The notes: generated by a model from the letters alone, not told the origin. A stretch of DNA of 64,000 nt from Anaerolineaceae bacterium (GCA_002702065.1 NZXX01000001.1:310001-374000), one strand, 5' to 3'; shown: positions 35,603 through 44,522, numbered from the stretch's first letter. Made by a program: numbers and translations.

Positions 35603-35836
35603 TCAGGACGGGGGGTTGGATTTGTAACGACGCAGGTAGGGGGCCAGTGTCTTGACGCGTTTTGAGTCTGATTTGCTAACGGTCAGCATCCGGTCCAGTT
35701 TGGCCTTGGTCCGTTTTGAGGTACGACGGCGCAAATGGCTTTTGCCACCCTTGGTCCGCATGACCTTCCCGGTACCAGTCACCTTAAAGCGCTTGGCTGT
35801 TGACTTATGAGTTTTGAGTTTATACTTCTTCGCCAC
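35603..35836 (-). CDS. rpmI: Ribosomal protein bL35
   Basis: 77 residues, very basic, with the family start MAKKYKLKTHKSTAKRFKVT and the conserved HLRRRTSKRTKAKLDR. Slightly longer than the usual 65, with an extension KTLAPYLRRYKSNPPS. It sits 15 bases after infC and 77 before rplT, the standard operon order. Confidence 0.96.
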   Translation of the reverse strand: MAKKYKLKTHKSTAKRFKVTGTGKVMRTKGGKSHLRRRTSKRTKAKLDRMLTVSKSDSKRVKTLAPYLRRYKSNPPS

Positions 35837-35851
35837 GTTTATACTCCAGCG

Positions 35852-36376
35852 TTACTTGTTCTTCTCGGTGATCGGGGCCAGGATCATCAGCATATTGTTG
35901 CCTTCCATGCTGGGCGTTTGTTCCACGACCGCGACATCTTTCAATTCCGCAGCAATGCCTTCCATCCGTTCGCGGGCAATATCAGGATAATCCCGCTCGC
36001 GCCCACGGAAGCGCACCCGTACCTTCACCTTCATCCCTTTTTCGATCCACTTGCGTGCATCACGGACCTTGAATCCCAGATGATGGTCATCGGTTTTGGG
36101 ACGCAGTTGAATTTCCTTGATTTCGACCGTTTTTTGCTGTTTACGCGCTTTACGCTCGCGCCGCTGGCGTTCGTATTGAAACTTGCCGAAATCCATCACA
36201 CGGCAGACAGGCGGCTTGGCCTGCGGCGAAACCTCAACCAGGTCTAAACCTCTCGATTCTGCCAATGCCAGGGCATCTCGAACCGACATGACACCCAGAT
36301 TTTCATTGGAGTCGGTTATGACCCGAACCTCACGGACGCGAATCTCATCATTAATGCGAAATTCTGCAGAGCTGAT
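35852..36376 (-). CDS. infC: Translation initiation factor IF-3, AUC start
   Basis: 174 residues. Binds the small ribosomal subunit and checks start codons. The N-terminal domain EFRINDEIRVREVRVI and LVEVSPQAKPPVCRVMDFGK, and the C-terminal IKEIQLRPKTDDHH and VRVRFRGRE, are all canonical. The first in-frame ATG is at 36289, but beginning there would remove the conserved EFRINDEIR part. No ATG, GTG or TTG lies further upstream before the stop at 36380; the only suitable start is ATC at 36376-36374 with AGAGGGTGAT at 36392-36383. Rare start codons in infC are a known autoregulation device. Confidence 0.9.
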   Translation of the reverse strand: MSSAEFRINDEIRVREVRVITDSNENLGVMSVRDALALAESRGLDLVEVSPQAKPPVCRVMDFGKFQYERQRRERKARKQQKTVEIKEIQLRPKTDDHHLGFKVRDARKWIEKGMKVKVRVRFRGRERDYPDIARERMEGIAAELKDVAVVEQTPSMEGNNMLMILAPITEKNK

Positions 36377-36457
36377 AGCCTAATCACCCTCTCTAATTTT
36401 GTCAATTGCGAAAAATGCGCGAATTGATGAAACGCAATAAATACAACGCTTGAGGTA

Positions 36458-36514
36458 CGTTCACCCCACGCGCGAGTGAACGAAAGTATAACATAAAATA
36501 TGATCTTGGTGCAA
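36458..36514 (-). promoter_or_regulatory. infC promoter and leader hairpin
   Basis: Minus strand: TTGCAC (36514-36509), 18-base spacer, TATACT (36490-36485). Just downstream is a perfect CGTTCAC/GTGAACG hairpin (36458-36482) in the transcribed leader, which may be a regulatory structure. The leader is about 100 bases long. Confidence 0.65.
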
Positions 36515-36522
36515 GGTGAACT

Positions 36523-37248
36523 CTACGAATCCGTGATGACCCGATAGGTATCATCGGTATTGTACGAATCAAGCAAAGCCTTGGCTTTTTCCTTGGGGCC
36601 GGGTTGATTGGTGGGCTGCTGGGCATACCAGGCAAAAAATGCGAGTTCGCATTCGCTTTCGTGCAGGGTATAGAACAGGTCGGTGGTGCACATGCTCAGG
36701 AAGTCGCGGGCGCAGCGCAGTTCGAAGGCGGCACTCTGCAAGCGCCAGTTGGCGTTCAGGCTGGCCAGCAGTTCGTCGAGGGTAGCGGGTGGTTCGCCGG
36801 TGCGTGCATATCGCACGCGAAACCACAGCCCGTGACGGTGTTTTTCGACCCGCACGCGGACACCCGGCCCCAGCGTGTGCGCGCAGGATTGCAGCAGCAG
36901 CAGCGCCTCCTGGAATATGGCACGATTGCCGCGCAGGATGTCGTCATCGGGTTCGGGCAGATCACCCAGCTGAAGGGTGGCGGCGACCCATTCCAGCATA
37001 TCCCGCCCGCTGAACTTGCTCTGATGGGTATGCAGGCGCGATTCGCCGGTGTTATGGCGGATCAGATCAACCCATGCGCCATAGAGATCGAGGGCGGAAC
37101 CAACGGCGCTGGACGCACGAATCTGATTTGGGCTTTCGGATTCATCCTGTTTGAGAGCATTGGCCGCGGTGGTCAATTGTTCAAGCATCCGGCGCGAAAT
37201 CAGAAAATTAATTTCCGACAGGGTTTCCCAGTCCGGTTCTCGAGTCAT
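36523..37248 (-). CDS. Hypothetical protein, possibly a degenerate histidine kinase-like fold
   Basis: 241 residues. The N-terminal SEINFLISRRMLEQLTTAA and AWVDLIRHN, followed by a mid segment RAIFQEALLLLQSCAHTLGPGVRVRV resembling the N-box helix, recall a histidine kinase, but there is no phospho-acceptor His or G-box. It may be a phosphotransfer-like scaffold. This reading is weak. It is co-directional with the Cys-rich gene upstream, 33 bases apart. Confidence 0.5.
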   Translation of the reverse strand: MTREPDWETLSEINFLISRRMLEQLTTAANALKQDESESPNQIRASSAVGSALDLYGAWVDLIRHNTGESRLHTHQSKFSGRDMLEWVAATLQLGDLPEPDDDILRGNRAIFQEALLLLQSCAHTLGPGVRVRVEKHRHGLWFRVRYARTGEPPATLDELLASLNANWRLQSAAFELRCARDFLSMCTTDLFYTLHESECELAFFAWYAQQPTNQPGPKEKAKALLDSYNTDDTYRVITDS

Positions 37249-37281
37249 GTTGGCGTGTGCCCTTTGTGAATGGCAAGTGGA

Positions 37282-37644
37282 TTAAAGAATGGTAATGATA
37301 TTCTGCTGCTGATACACACTGAACGATGGGCTGCTGGTCGCAAACTCGCGGATATCTTCGAGGGCCGTTTCGAAGGCGGTTAACAATTCGGCATCGCTGC
37401 CCTTAAAGCGCCGCAGCGTTTGCTGGGCACAGGCCGAGCATCCACGCATGGCCCGGTAGCTGTCTGTTTCGCAGCTCATGCACCCATTCAGGCGAATCAT
37501 CATCAGCATAAAGGCCAGTGTTTCCTCGTGTGTTTCTGGCAGCGACAGTACACGATTGCAAAGTGCCTGCCAGTCACGCCCACGCAGGGACCGTAGTGAA
37601 GCTATTGCGCGGTGAGGAAACATCAACGCATTATCGGTATACAT
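37282..37644 (-). CDS. Small protein with a four-cysteine metal-site motif
   Basis: 120 residues. GCMSCETDSYRAMRGCSACAQ (near 54-73) gives a C-x2-C-x10-C-x2-C spacing, suggesting a zinc or iron-sulfur site. The rest is helical. No named family recalled with certainty. First gene of a two-gene run with the protein at 36523. Confidence 0.6.
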   Translation of the reverse strand: MYTDNALMFPHRAIASLRSLRGRDWQALCNRVLSLPETHEETLAFMLMMIRLNGCMSCETDSYRAMRGCSACAQQTLRRFKGSDAELLTAFETALEDIREFATSSPSFSVYQQQNIITIL

Positions 37645-37779
37645 CGACCGTTGCCCTTCAGTTCAGTGAGCTATTTAATTGTCCATACCGGATCTTTTAC
37701 AAAATTGAGAATAGCATAATTTTGCTTAATAATCAATCAGTTGCCAAAACTTTATCATTATACTATTTTGAGTATTACA

Positions 37780-37807
37780 TTGATTCTGGGTTTAAATCAA
37801 TTATACT
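37780..37807 (+). promoter_or_regulatory. Promoter placed to give a leaderless transcript
   Basis: TTGATT (37780-37785), 16-base spacer, TATACT (37802-37807). The predicted start falls at about 37814-37816, directly at the ATG of the lipoprotein gene at 37816, which has no ribosome site. Confidence 0.5.
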
Positions 37808-37815
37808 TATGGCCT

Positions 37816-38994
37816 ATGTGGCGCTTACTGATTTTCGTCATTTTCGTTATTTTCGTCTTGGCCGGGTGTGGCAGCGGTGCGGTGGTTTTCGCGCCGACTC
37901 CGCTACCACCGGACCTTTCCCCCATGCGCTATACGCATCCCTCCGGCGCGTTTTCGATTATGGTGCCTCGCAACTGGCCGGTCTTTACCCAACATGCGAC
38001 GACACTGGCGGCGGCCAGTTTTGCCCCGCCCAACACGGCTGAACCGCTGCTGACCATGTCTGTGACCAACCTGGCCCAACCGCTGGATGCGAGCAATTTT
38101 GGTGAACTGATCGACCGCTACCAGCAGGAAATCCGTCCCGATCTCACCCGGTATAAAGAAGAAAGTCGTCAGGCGATGGGGGATGGAAGCTGGCGCATGA
38201 CCGGTCTGTATCAGGGAGCGGGCGGACAGACGCGCCAGATCAACACATTTATTGAACGGAGTGGATCGTTTGTCGGCGTCGTTGAAGTGACCCTGCCAGA
38301 CGACACCATGTTACAGACCCAGTTGCAGACCGCGATCAACACGTTTCAGCTGAACCCGGATGCCGCGCTTGAAGCTGCTGACGCCTCTGTGCTGGTGTCA
38401 ATGGCTAGCAGTCGCATCGATATCCTCAATGTCAATGGCTGGACAACGCCGGGCGGTGTGTTCTACATCACCGGGGAAATTGCCAACTATGGCACATCGC
38501 CCATTGTTGACTTGCCGGTCCATGCGATTCTCAGGACCAGCGACGGCCTGGCGGTGGGCGACGCGATGGATGTGCCGATGGGTTATGCCATTTTGCCGGG
38601 TGGTTTCGCGCCATTCAGCCTGCGCTTTGGGCAGGGCCAGCCGGCATTAACTGCCAGCTACGAACTCATCGCCGGCGCAGAGGATTGGCAGCCAGACACC
38701 GAGGCAGAGGTTTATGGCCCGGATGACCTGAGCTGGATTGATGCGTCATCGTTTGATGAAGACGGCCATCTGGTGGTCAGCGGTACAGTGACCAATATTG
38801 GCGAAAGATTGCTGCATTCCCTCAGGGTGATGGTCACTGTGTTTGACAACCAGCAAAACGTGATTGCGGCACGTTTTATGGATTTGAATATCAGCGAACT
38901 GCGTCCGAATGAGTCAACGACGTTCGACATTGTTGTGACCGAGATTGGCGGCGACCCCGCCCAGTATGTGGTCAATGTTCAGGCTTTGCCGTGA
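37816..38994 (+). CDS. Predicted lipoprotein with FxLYD-like repeats
   Basis: 392 residues. A short signal sequence with lipobox FVLAGC (Cys near residue 17). The next 170 residues resemble a PsbP/DUF-like exported domain (FSIMVPRNWPVF). Two C-terminal beta repeats begin at VNGWTTPGGVFYITGEIANYG and DEDGHLVVSGTVTNIG, typical of FxLYD domains. Surface or cell-wall role, substrate unknown. The apparent promoter would give a leaderless mRNA. Confidence 0.65.
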   Translation: MWRLLIFVIFVIFVLAGCGSGAVVFAPTPLPPDLSPMRYTHPSGAFSIMVPRNWPVFTQHATTLAAASFAPPNTAEPLLTMSVTNLAQPLDASNFGELIDRYQQEIRPDLTRYKEESRQAMGDGSWRMTGLYQGAGGQTRQINTFIERSGSFVGVVEVTLPDDTMLQTQLQTAINTFQLNPDAALEAADASVLVSMASSRIDILNVNGWTTPGGVFYITGEIANYGTSPIVDLPVHAILRTSDGLAVGDAMDVPMGYAILPGGFAPFSLRFGQGQPALTASYELIAGAEDWQPDTEAEVYGPDDLSWIDASSFDEDGHLVVSGTVTNIGERLLHSLRVMVTVFDNQQNVIAARFMDLNISELRPNESTTFDIVVTEIGGDPAQYVVNVQALP

Positions 38995-39042
38995 CGTGTC
39001 AGCCAGACGTCCGGCTTCGTGTGATCAGGGCTATAGGCAGGT

Positions 39043-39375
39043 CTACTCGGTTCGGTCCGGGCTGCCCGAAAACGAGCGCCAGCAGCCCATGACAAACATG
39101 CCTTTGCCGCTGGGGTCAATAGGTTTGGCCGATGGCTGGTTACTATTGGCACGATGTTCCAGCGAGAGCAGCGTACCGTGCAGCACATCCTCATAAACCT
39201 GATCTTTGTCCGCGCCCCAGGCAACTGCCAGTGCGTTTCGATCAACCTGATTACCTTTTAAGACTTTGGCGGCATGACCATGCCACAATAATCCAAAGCG
39301 AGTCATCTCAATAAGCACTGTCGTTGCATGAATGGTTTTAAGTTCTGTCCAGTAATCTGAGCGCGGCGTTGACAT
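39043..39375 (-). CDS. Hypothetical protein, 110 residues
   Basis: Begins MSTPRSDYWTELKTI, mixed alpha/beta character, no family recognised. The start is well supported by AGAGGTGAAAA directly before the ATG at 39375. It is divergent from the HAD protein at 39548, and a perfect 24-base palindrome at 39442-39465 lies between them. Confidence 0.6.
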   Translation of the reverse strand: MSTPRSDYWTELKTIHATTVLIEMTRFGLLWHGHAAKVLKGNQVDRNALAVAWGADKDQVYEDVLHGTLLSLEHRANSNQPSAKPIDPSGKGMFVMGCWRSFSGSPDRTE

Positions 39376-39441
39376 TTTTCACCTCTCTTAAAAGTGTAAA
39401 TTTATTACAGCACATTTCAATTTATTGTCGCGTTGAGAAGT

Positions 39442-39465
39442 ATGAAATATTTCCCAATATTTCAT
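39442..39465. repeat. Perfect 24-base palindrome between divergent genes
   Basis: ATGAAATATT (39442-39451), TCCC, AATATTTCAT (39456-39465). The arms are perfect inverted repeats of ten bases. It lies 66 bases before the minus-strand start and 82 before the plus-strand start, the place of an operator. The half-site ATGAAATATT recurs at 63911-63920. Confidence 0.7.
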
Positions 39466-39547
39466 TCATGGTCGACGCTGTCTCTATTCCGATAGAATCC
39501 GTTATACTGCACATATCAGCGAACCGATTTGTTCAGAAAGTAAACCC

Positions 39548-40012
39548 ATGATTGCCATTGACATGCCCGGTAAGGCTGCCCTGACCATCGAACATCTGGT
39601 GCTGGATGTAAATGGAACGATCGCGCGTGACGGTACCCTGCTGCCGGGGGTGACAGAACGTCTGTCGATGCTACAGCAGCACTTAACCGTTCATCTGGTG
39701 ACGGCGGACACGTATGGCAAGCAGGCCGATATTGACGCGGCATTGGGTTTGCAAGCGACCATCATCACGCATGGGACGACGGAAAAAGGGGCTTTCGTGC
39801 TGGGGCTGGGGGCAGATCATGTGGCGGTGATCGGTAATGGGGCGAATGACACGGCCATGTTTAACGCCGCCGCCCTGCGCATCGCGGTTTTGGGGCCGGA
39901 AGGCATGGCGACGACATTGCTGGCTGCGGCGGATGTGCTGGTGCGCGACGTGAACGATGGGCTGGATTTGCTGCTCAACCCGCTGCGGCTGACCGCGACC
40001 CTGCGGCGCTGA
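39548..40012 (+). CDS. HAD-superfamily hydrolase, soluble P-type-ATPase-like
   Basis: 154 residues. LVLDVNGTIARDG (near 17) is HAD motif I with the nucleophile Asp, VTADTYG (near 52) motif II, and GNGANDTAM (near 97) motif IV. A short cap-less phosphatase related to the catalytic domain of P-type ATPases (COG4087). A TATACT box (39503-39508) precedes it. Substrate unknown. Confidence 0.8.
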   Translation: MIAIDMPGKAALTIEHLVLDVNGTIARDGTLLPGVTERLSMLQQHLTVHLVTADTYGKQADIDAALGLQATIITHGTTEKGAFVLGLGADHVAVIGNGANDTAMFNAAALRIAVLGPEGMATTLLAAADVLVRDVNDGLDLLLNPLRLTATLRR

Positions 40013-40105
40013 GCCTGTGCGATTAGCCGAAGGGCCAGGGGATGAACGCCTGTTGGCTTAACAGTTAAACTCTCGAAGGCAATCAAACAATAAAATATTG
40101 TTCTG

Positions 40106-40131
40106 TAGGGGCGACTCGCGAATCGCCCCTA
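40106..40131. repeat. TAGGGGCGA palindrome between convergent genes
   Basis: TAGGGGCGA (40106-40114) and TCGCCCCTA (40123-40131), perfect nine-base arms with an eight-base loop. Similar sequences beginning TAGGGGCG occur at 30999 and 51907. It may work as a bidirectional terminator for the HAD and lipoprotein genes. Confidence 0.65.
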
Positions 40132-40143
40132 GCAATACGTTCT

Positions 40144-40860
40144 TTAGATGCCGACATTACGCAGTGTGCTGAAGAAGCGCCGCAGTTCCGGCGGGGTTGC
40201 CCGGTCGTGCGCTTCCAGCCTGCGGGCAGAACCATCTTCCAATTCGACCCGAACCGTATAACTGTAGACATCGGACGGGCCGCCACCCGGCAGCGTGAAC
40301 TGTCCCTGGATATCCATGAAACTCAGTTCCTGAATCATCTGGTTGAGTTCGTCGATGGTGGACTGTGGAACGGTCAGTTCGGCTCCATCGCGGATGACGC
40401 GGCCAGAATTGAAGATCTCCAGTGTCAGGGAGGTGTTGGCTGGCCCGCCGGTTTCTTCATAGCTGATGATAAAAAAGGGCACGCTGGCGGCATTGGCTTC
40501 CTGCGTAACCACCACCTGCGCTGTGCCAGGAGGCGGTAGCATGTCGATTGCCTGCTGAACCTCAGAGGTCGGCAGCAGTGTGACCTCGATTTGTTCCCCG
40601 GCCTGCGATGTGATAATCAAACCCGTGGTCGTGGATTGGCTGTCGGGTTGCGCCTCGGTCGGCTGTGCGTCTACCTGCTGGCTGATTTCGGGTGTGGGTG
40701 TCTCGGCCTGCGGGCTGTCCGTTGGCGGCTGTGTGGCTGGCGGAGGGGTGTCGCCGGGCAAGGTGGGGGCGGTGGTTGGCAACGGTGGCGCTTCGGTGGC
40801 GGCGGTGGCACAGGCGGTCAGAGCCAGGGCAGTCAGGCTAATGAGTATCAATCGGCGCAT
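40144..40860 (-). CDS. Predicted lipoprotein with Thr/Pro-rich linker
   Basis: 238 residues. Signal sequence with lipobox ALTACA (Cys at about 17), a Pro/Thr/Gln-rich linker to about residue 75 and a globular C-terminal domain of 150 residues (ending in ELRRFFSTLRNVGI). No family recognised. It precedes the PMT-family gene by 53 bases in the reverse direction. Confidence 0.7.
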   Translation of the reverse strand: MRRLILISLTALALTACATAATEAPPLPTTAPTLPGDTPPPATQPPTDSPQAETPTPEISQQVDAQPTEAQPDSQSTTTGLIITSQAGEQIEVTLLPTSEVQQAIDMLPPPGTAQVVVTQEANAASVPFFIISYEETGGPANTSLTLEIFNSGRVIRDGAELTVPQSTIDELNQMIQELSFMDIQGQFTLPGGGPSDVYSYTVRVELEDGSARRLEAHDRATPPELRRFFSTLRNVGI

Positions 40861-40913
40861 GAGGCGCTCCTCCGGTAGATTGCCATTGACGCACCGGCAA
40901 GACGGACCGGCGC

Positions 40914-42281
40914 TTAATTATCAGTTTGCGGCTGAATGTTGTCCGTGACAAGAGGTTCTTTAGTCGGGGGTTGTTCAGTTCTGTGGACAATCGCCGCCAC
41001 CAGCAGCTGAACGGCCAGCCCCACAAACAGGCTGACGATGGGGATCAGCGGCAGGTAGTAACGCTGCCAGGGCAGCGGATTGACGATGAGCATAGCCAGT
41101 GTGATCAGCAGCCAGACAAACAGCCCGGCACGTCTTGCGACCGCATGGCGCAGCGCGGCGAACATGCCCACCGGAATCAATAGGGTCAGCAGCAGGCCAA
41201 GCACCGGGCCGAATTGCAGGCCACTCAGCGGCGAGGCCATGTAGCGGTTGACTTCCTGGGTGATGGGGTCGTACTGCGTCCATGCCGCCACCTCGAAATG
41301 CTGGGCCGGTGTCAGGAATGGCTGTGTGATGATGTATTCGATGCGCTGCGACAGCGGCATCGGGCCGGAGGTATGGGCCTGCACCTGAATATCAATGAGC
41401 TGCTCGCGGACTTCCAGCAGGTCCTGCACGCGTGCCGCCGGGTCGTACCACAGGGCGGGCGACAGAGCGACAAACAGGGCCACCGCCAGAACGCCGCTGA
41501 CGGCTAATCTGACCAGCATGACCGGCAGGTCGCGCCAGCGCCGCTGAATCAACTCGGCCAGCAGAATCCAGCCGAACGCCCCCGCGACAAACACGACCCC
41601 GCTGTGCTTGCTCGTGACGGCCAGACCACTGGCAAGGGTCAGCCCCAGCCACCAGCCCCAGCCAACCGGCTGATTCTGGGTTCGTTTGCGGGCAATGGTT
41701 ACGGCGACAAAAATCGCCAGCAGGCCGAAGCACAACAGCGAGCCTTCCATCATGGCCCGGCGTCCGTTCAGCAGAATAATGGGGTTGAGCGCATACAGAC
41801 CGCTGGCGACATAGGCGGTGAGTGGCCCCTGAAGCTGCCAGCCAATGCCAAAAATCGCCCAGGCACTGATCGCCAGAAACAGCGCCGAGGACAGGCGGCT
41901 GACGTTCAGCAGCGCTTCGGTGGGGCGGTGACCAACATCGGCATTGGTGTCATAATCCAGCCCCCAGTCCCAACCGGGCGGCGTGGGCAGATCGCCATTG
42001 GTGAAGCCTGCCAGATGCCAGCTCAGGCCGATAGCATAGCGGTTGATCGACCCGTTGAGGATGCGCAGCTGCGCTTCGGTATCGACATCGAACGGGCCAG
42101 CCGACATCAGCCGCTGCGGTTCGCCATAGATAAACGCTGTCGCATAGTCATGGCTCATCCACACCTGCATGGCTTCGTCACCATGAAAGCTCGCCAGCGG
42201 CACCCCGGCCACAATAAAGACCGAGAGCAGCAGCAGCCAGACAACGGCGATGGGGCGGCTAAATTTCGAGGCGGTGCGCAT
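40914..42281 (-). CDS. GT39/PMT-family membrane glycosyltransferase
   Basis: 455 residues with about 12 membrane segments. The acidic pair in SFHGDEAMQVW (near residue 32) fits the GT39 Asp-Glu site. TSKHSGVVFV near residue 215 and LPWQRYYLPLIPIVSL near 405 are family-like. Its N-terminal 23 bases overlap the end of serA, so the two may be coupled. It lacks the C-terminal domain of the copies at 18-24 kb. Confidence 0.75.
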   Translation of the reverse strand: MRTASKFSRPIAVVWLLLLSVFIVAGVPLASFHGDEAMQVWMSHDYATAFIYGEPQRLMSAGPFDVDTEAQLRILNGSINRYAIGLSWHLAGFTNGDLPTPPGWDWGLDYDTNADVGHRPTEALLNVSRLSSALFLAISAWAIFGIGWQLQGPLTAYVASGLYALNPIILLNGRRAMMEGSLLCFGLLAIFVAVTIARKRTQNQPVGWGWWLGLTLASGLAVTSKHSGVVFVAGAFGWILLAELIQRRWRDLPVMLVRLAVSGVLAVALFVALSPALWYDPAARVQDLLEVREQLIDIQVQAHTSGPMPLSQRIEYIITQPFLTPAQHFEVAAWTQYDPITQEVNRYMASPLSGLQFGPVLGLLLTLLIPVGMFAALRHAVARRAGLFVWLLITLAMLIVNPLPWQRYYLPLIPIVSLFVGLAVQLLVAAIVHRTEQPPTKEPLVTDNIQPQTDN

Positions 42282-43857
42282 GGCGTATAAAATCCTGCTG
42301 GCGTAGTTCTTCCAGCACGTCGTCGGGGATCGCTTCGTCGAGTGTGAGCACCGTCAGGGTCTGTCCGCCCGGCTCGGCGCGCCCGGTCTGCCAGCTGGCG
42401 ATATTGACGCTGTTATCGGCCATCAGCGTCCCCACCCGTCCGATAACACCCGGCTGGTCGTAGCTGCCCATAATCAGCATGTGCCCCTGCGGGACAAAGT
42501 TCATGCGATATTCGTTGATCTGGACGATGTGCGGCTCCTTGTGGTCGAGCAGCGTGCCCGCCATGACAATTTCCTCACCATCTTCCAGCGTGATCTGGCA
42601 CGAAACCAGATTGGCATAATCACCTGTGCGCAATCCTTTGGTCTGGCTGATCTGGATGCCACGCTCGGCGGCCAGCACTGGCGCATTAATGTAATTGACC
42701 TTCTCGCCCAGCACCGGTGTGAGGATACCCTTGAGCAGCGCAACCGTCAGCGGCTTAACCAGCCCGTCCACTTCTTCACCGCGATATTCGACATCAACGC
42801 GCCGCACCGCATAACGGGACAGGGTATGGGCGACGGTGCCCATATGTTCAGCCAGCTGCATGTAAGGCCGGGCGGCTTCGTAGGGTGTGCCGCCGGGCAT
42901 AAACGGCATGTTGACCACATAGCGGTAATCGGTGCCGCGCAGCGCATCCAGCACTTGCGTCACGATCTGGCAGCTGAGATCCTGCGCCGCTTCGATGGTG
43001 TTGTCGCCGATGTGGGGCGTGTGGACGACATTGTCCAGGCCAATGAGAGGGCTGTTATAGGGCGGTTCCTCGCGGTAGACATCGACGCCAACCCCGGCCA
43101 GATGCCCTTCCTTCACCGCTTTGGCGACGGCTTCTTCGTCCCAGATGCTGCCATGCGCGACATTGAGCAGGCGCGCGCCGGGTTTCATACGGGCGATCAG
43201 GTCAGCAGTGAACATGCCGCGCGTCTCGCTGGTGACGGCGACATGGATGCTGACGAAGTCGCTGCGCCGCAGCAGTTCGTTCAGGCCGACCAGCAGCACG
43301 CGCTTGTCGTTGACCTGATCCTCGGTGACATACGGGTCATAGGCCAGCACAGACATGCCAAAGGCGAGACAACGCTGCGCCACCACCCGCCCGACCCGAC
43401 CAAAGCCGATCAGCCCGATGGTTTTGCCTTCCAGTTGGGTCCCTGCTTGCCGCGCACGATCCAGCAGCCAGTAGCCTTCCTTCAGGCTGTTATGGGCAGT
43501 AATCACACGGCGGCTGAGCGCCAGAATGAGGGCCAGAGTATGTTCGCCAGCGGCGACGGCGTTGGTGCCGGGGGTGTTGGTGACGATGATGCCCCGCCCG
43601 GTTGCCGCTTCCATATCGAGGCCACCCAGCCCCGCACCCACCCGGCCAATCACTTTCAGATGGGAAGCATGGTCGAGCAGCGGGTTATCGATGCGCACGT
43701 CCTCACGGGCGATCAGCGCGTGGGCACTCACCAGCGCATCGCGCACGGCGGGCAGGTTCGGCGGCACGATGTTGGTCGTCACATCCGGCGCATCCTTGAG
43801 GATTTGCAGGCTGTCCGGCGTGAGATCCGTAGCGATGAGAACGTGATAGCTGCTCAT
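42259..43857 (-). CDS. serA: D-3-phosphoglycerate dehydrogenase, catalytic Arg replaced by His
   Basis: 532 residues. First step of serine synthesis, oxidising 3-phosphoglycerate with NAD. The NAD-binding GLIGFGRVGRVVAQRC (near 148), the catalytic HTPHIGDNT (near 280) with its histidine, an intervening domain, and a C-terminal ACT domain (MLIMGSYDQPGVIGRVG) are visible. The segment usually ending in N-x-A-R-G-G reads NVAHGSIWD near 232, with His for the substrate-binding Arg. Operon with the HAD gene 8 bases upstream. Confidence 0.9.
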   Translation of the reverse strand: MSSYHVLIATDLTPDSLQILKDAPDVTTNIVPPNLPAVRDALVSAHALIAREDVRIDNPLLDHASHLKVIGRVGAGLGGLDMEAATGRGIIVTNTPGTNAVAAGEHTLALILALSRRVITAHNSLKEGYWLLDRARQAGTQLEGKTIGLIGFGRVGRVVAQRCLAFGMSVLAYDPYVTEDQVNDKRVLLVGLNELLRRSDFVSIHVAVTSETRGMFTADLIARMKPGARLLNVAHGSIWDEEAVAKAVKEGHLAGVGVDVYREEPPYNSPLIGLDNVVHTPHIGDNTIEAAQDLSCQIVTQVLDALRGTDYRYVVNMPFMPGGTPYEAARPYMQLAEHMGTVAHTLSRYAVRRVDVEYRGEEVDGLVKPLTVALLKGILTPVLGEKVNYINAPVLAAERGIQISQTKGLRTGDYANLVSCQITLEDGEEIVMAGTLLDHKEPHIVQINEYRMNFVPQGHMLIMGSYDQPGVIGRVGTLMADNSVNIASWQTGRAEPGGQTLTVLTLDEAIPDDVLEELRQQDFIRHAHRLEI

Positions 43858-43865
43858 GGTTGACC

Positions 43866-44522
43866 TCAGCGAAGCGCATCCAGTACATCATACAGGCTGT
43901 CGAACACGTGCGGCGTGATGTCCTTGAAAGCGGATTTGGCGCTGTGGCTGACATCTGGCACGGCGTAGCACACCATCCCGGCTTTGACCGCCGCGCGCGC
44001 GCCATTCGGGCTGTCTTCCAGTGCCAGACAGTTGGCCGGGTCGACGCCGAGTGAACGAGCCGCTGTCAGGTAGACATCCGGCGCGGGTTTGCCGAAGGCT
44101 TCGTTTTCGGCGGAATGGCGCACCTTAAACACATCCGTCCAGCCCTGCGCCTTGACCGTCGCGTCGATGATGGAGACCGGTGAACTGGACGCAATGGCCA
44201 GCGGCCAGCCGCGTTCTTGCACGTAGTCGATCACTTCCTTCGCGCCCGGCTGTGGCTTGACCTCGGTCGGGATCAACCTCAGCATGTCGTCTACCAGCAT
44301 TTTAGACAGATCGTGCACGCTCGGTTCGAGCTGATAGTGATCGCGCAGGTACACCATGAATTCATCAATGCGCATCCCGATAATATTGGCGCGCACCTCG
44401 TCGGTGTATTCGTAGCCGAAGGAGGCGATCAGGTCGGTTTCGGCGATGTGCCACACCGTTTCGGAATCGACCAGCAGGCCGTCCATATCAAATATCACAG
44501 CGTCTGGCTGCCATTGGGTCAT
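43866..44522 (-). CDS. HAD-superfamily phosphatase (HxpB/beta-phosphoglucomutase type)
   Basis: 218 residues. FDMDGLLVDSE (near 10) is motif I, ASSSPVSIID (near 113) motif II, the lysine of FGKPAPDVY (near 144) motif III, and LEDSPNGARAA (near 165) motif IV. A cap domain lies after motif I. The family includes sugar-phosphate phosphatases. Between serB-like and serA genes; ATGA overlap with the upstream gene, so it is in the same operon. Its exact substrate is not known. Confidence 0.85.
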   Translation of the reverse strand: MTQWQPDAVIFDMDGLLVDSETVWHIAETDLIASFGYEYTDEVRANIIGMRIDEFMVYLRDHYQLEPSVHDLSKMLVDDMLRLIPTEVKPQPGAKEVIDYVQERGWPLAIASSSPVSIIDATVKAQGWTDVFKVRHSAENEAFGKPAPDVYLTAARSLGVDPANCLALEDSPNGARAAVKAGMVCYAVPDVSHSAKSAFKDITPHVFDSLYDVLDALR

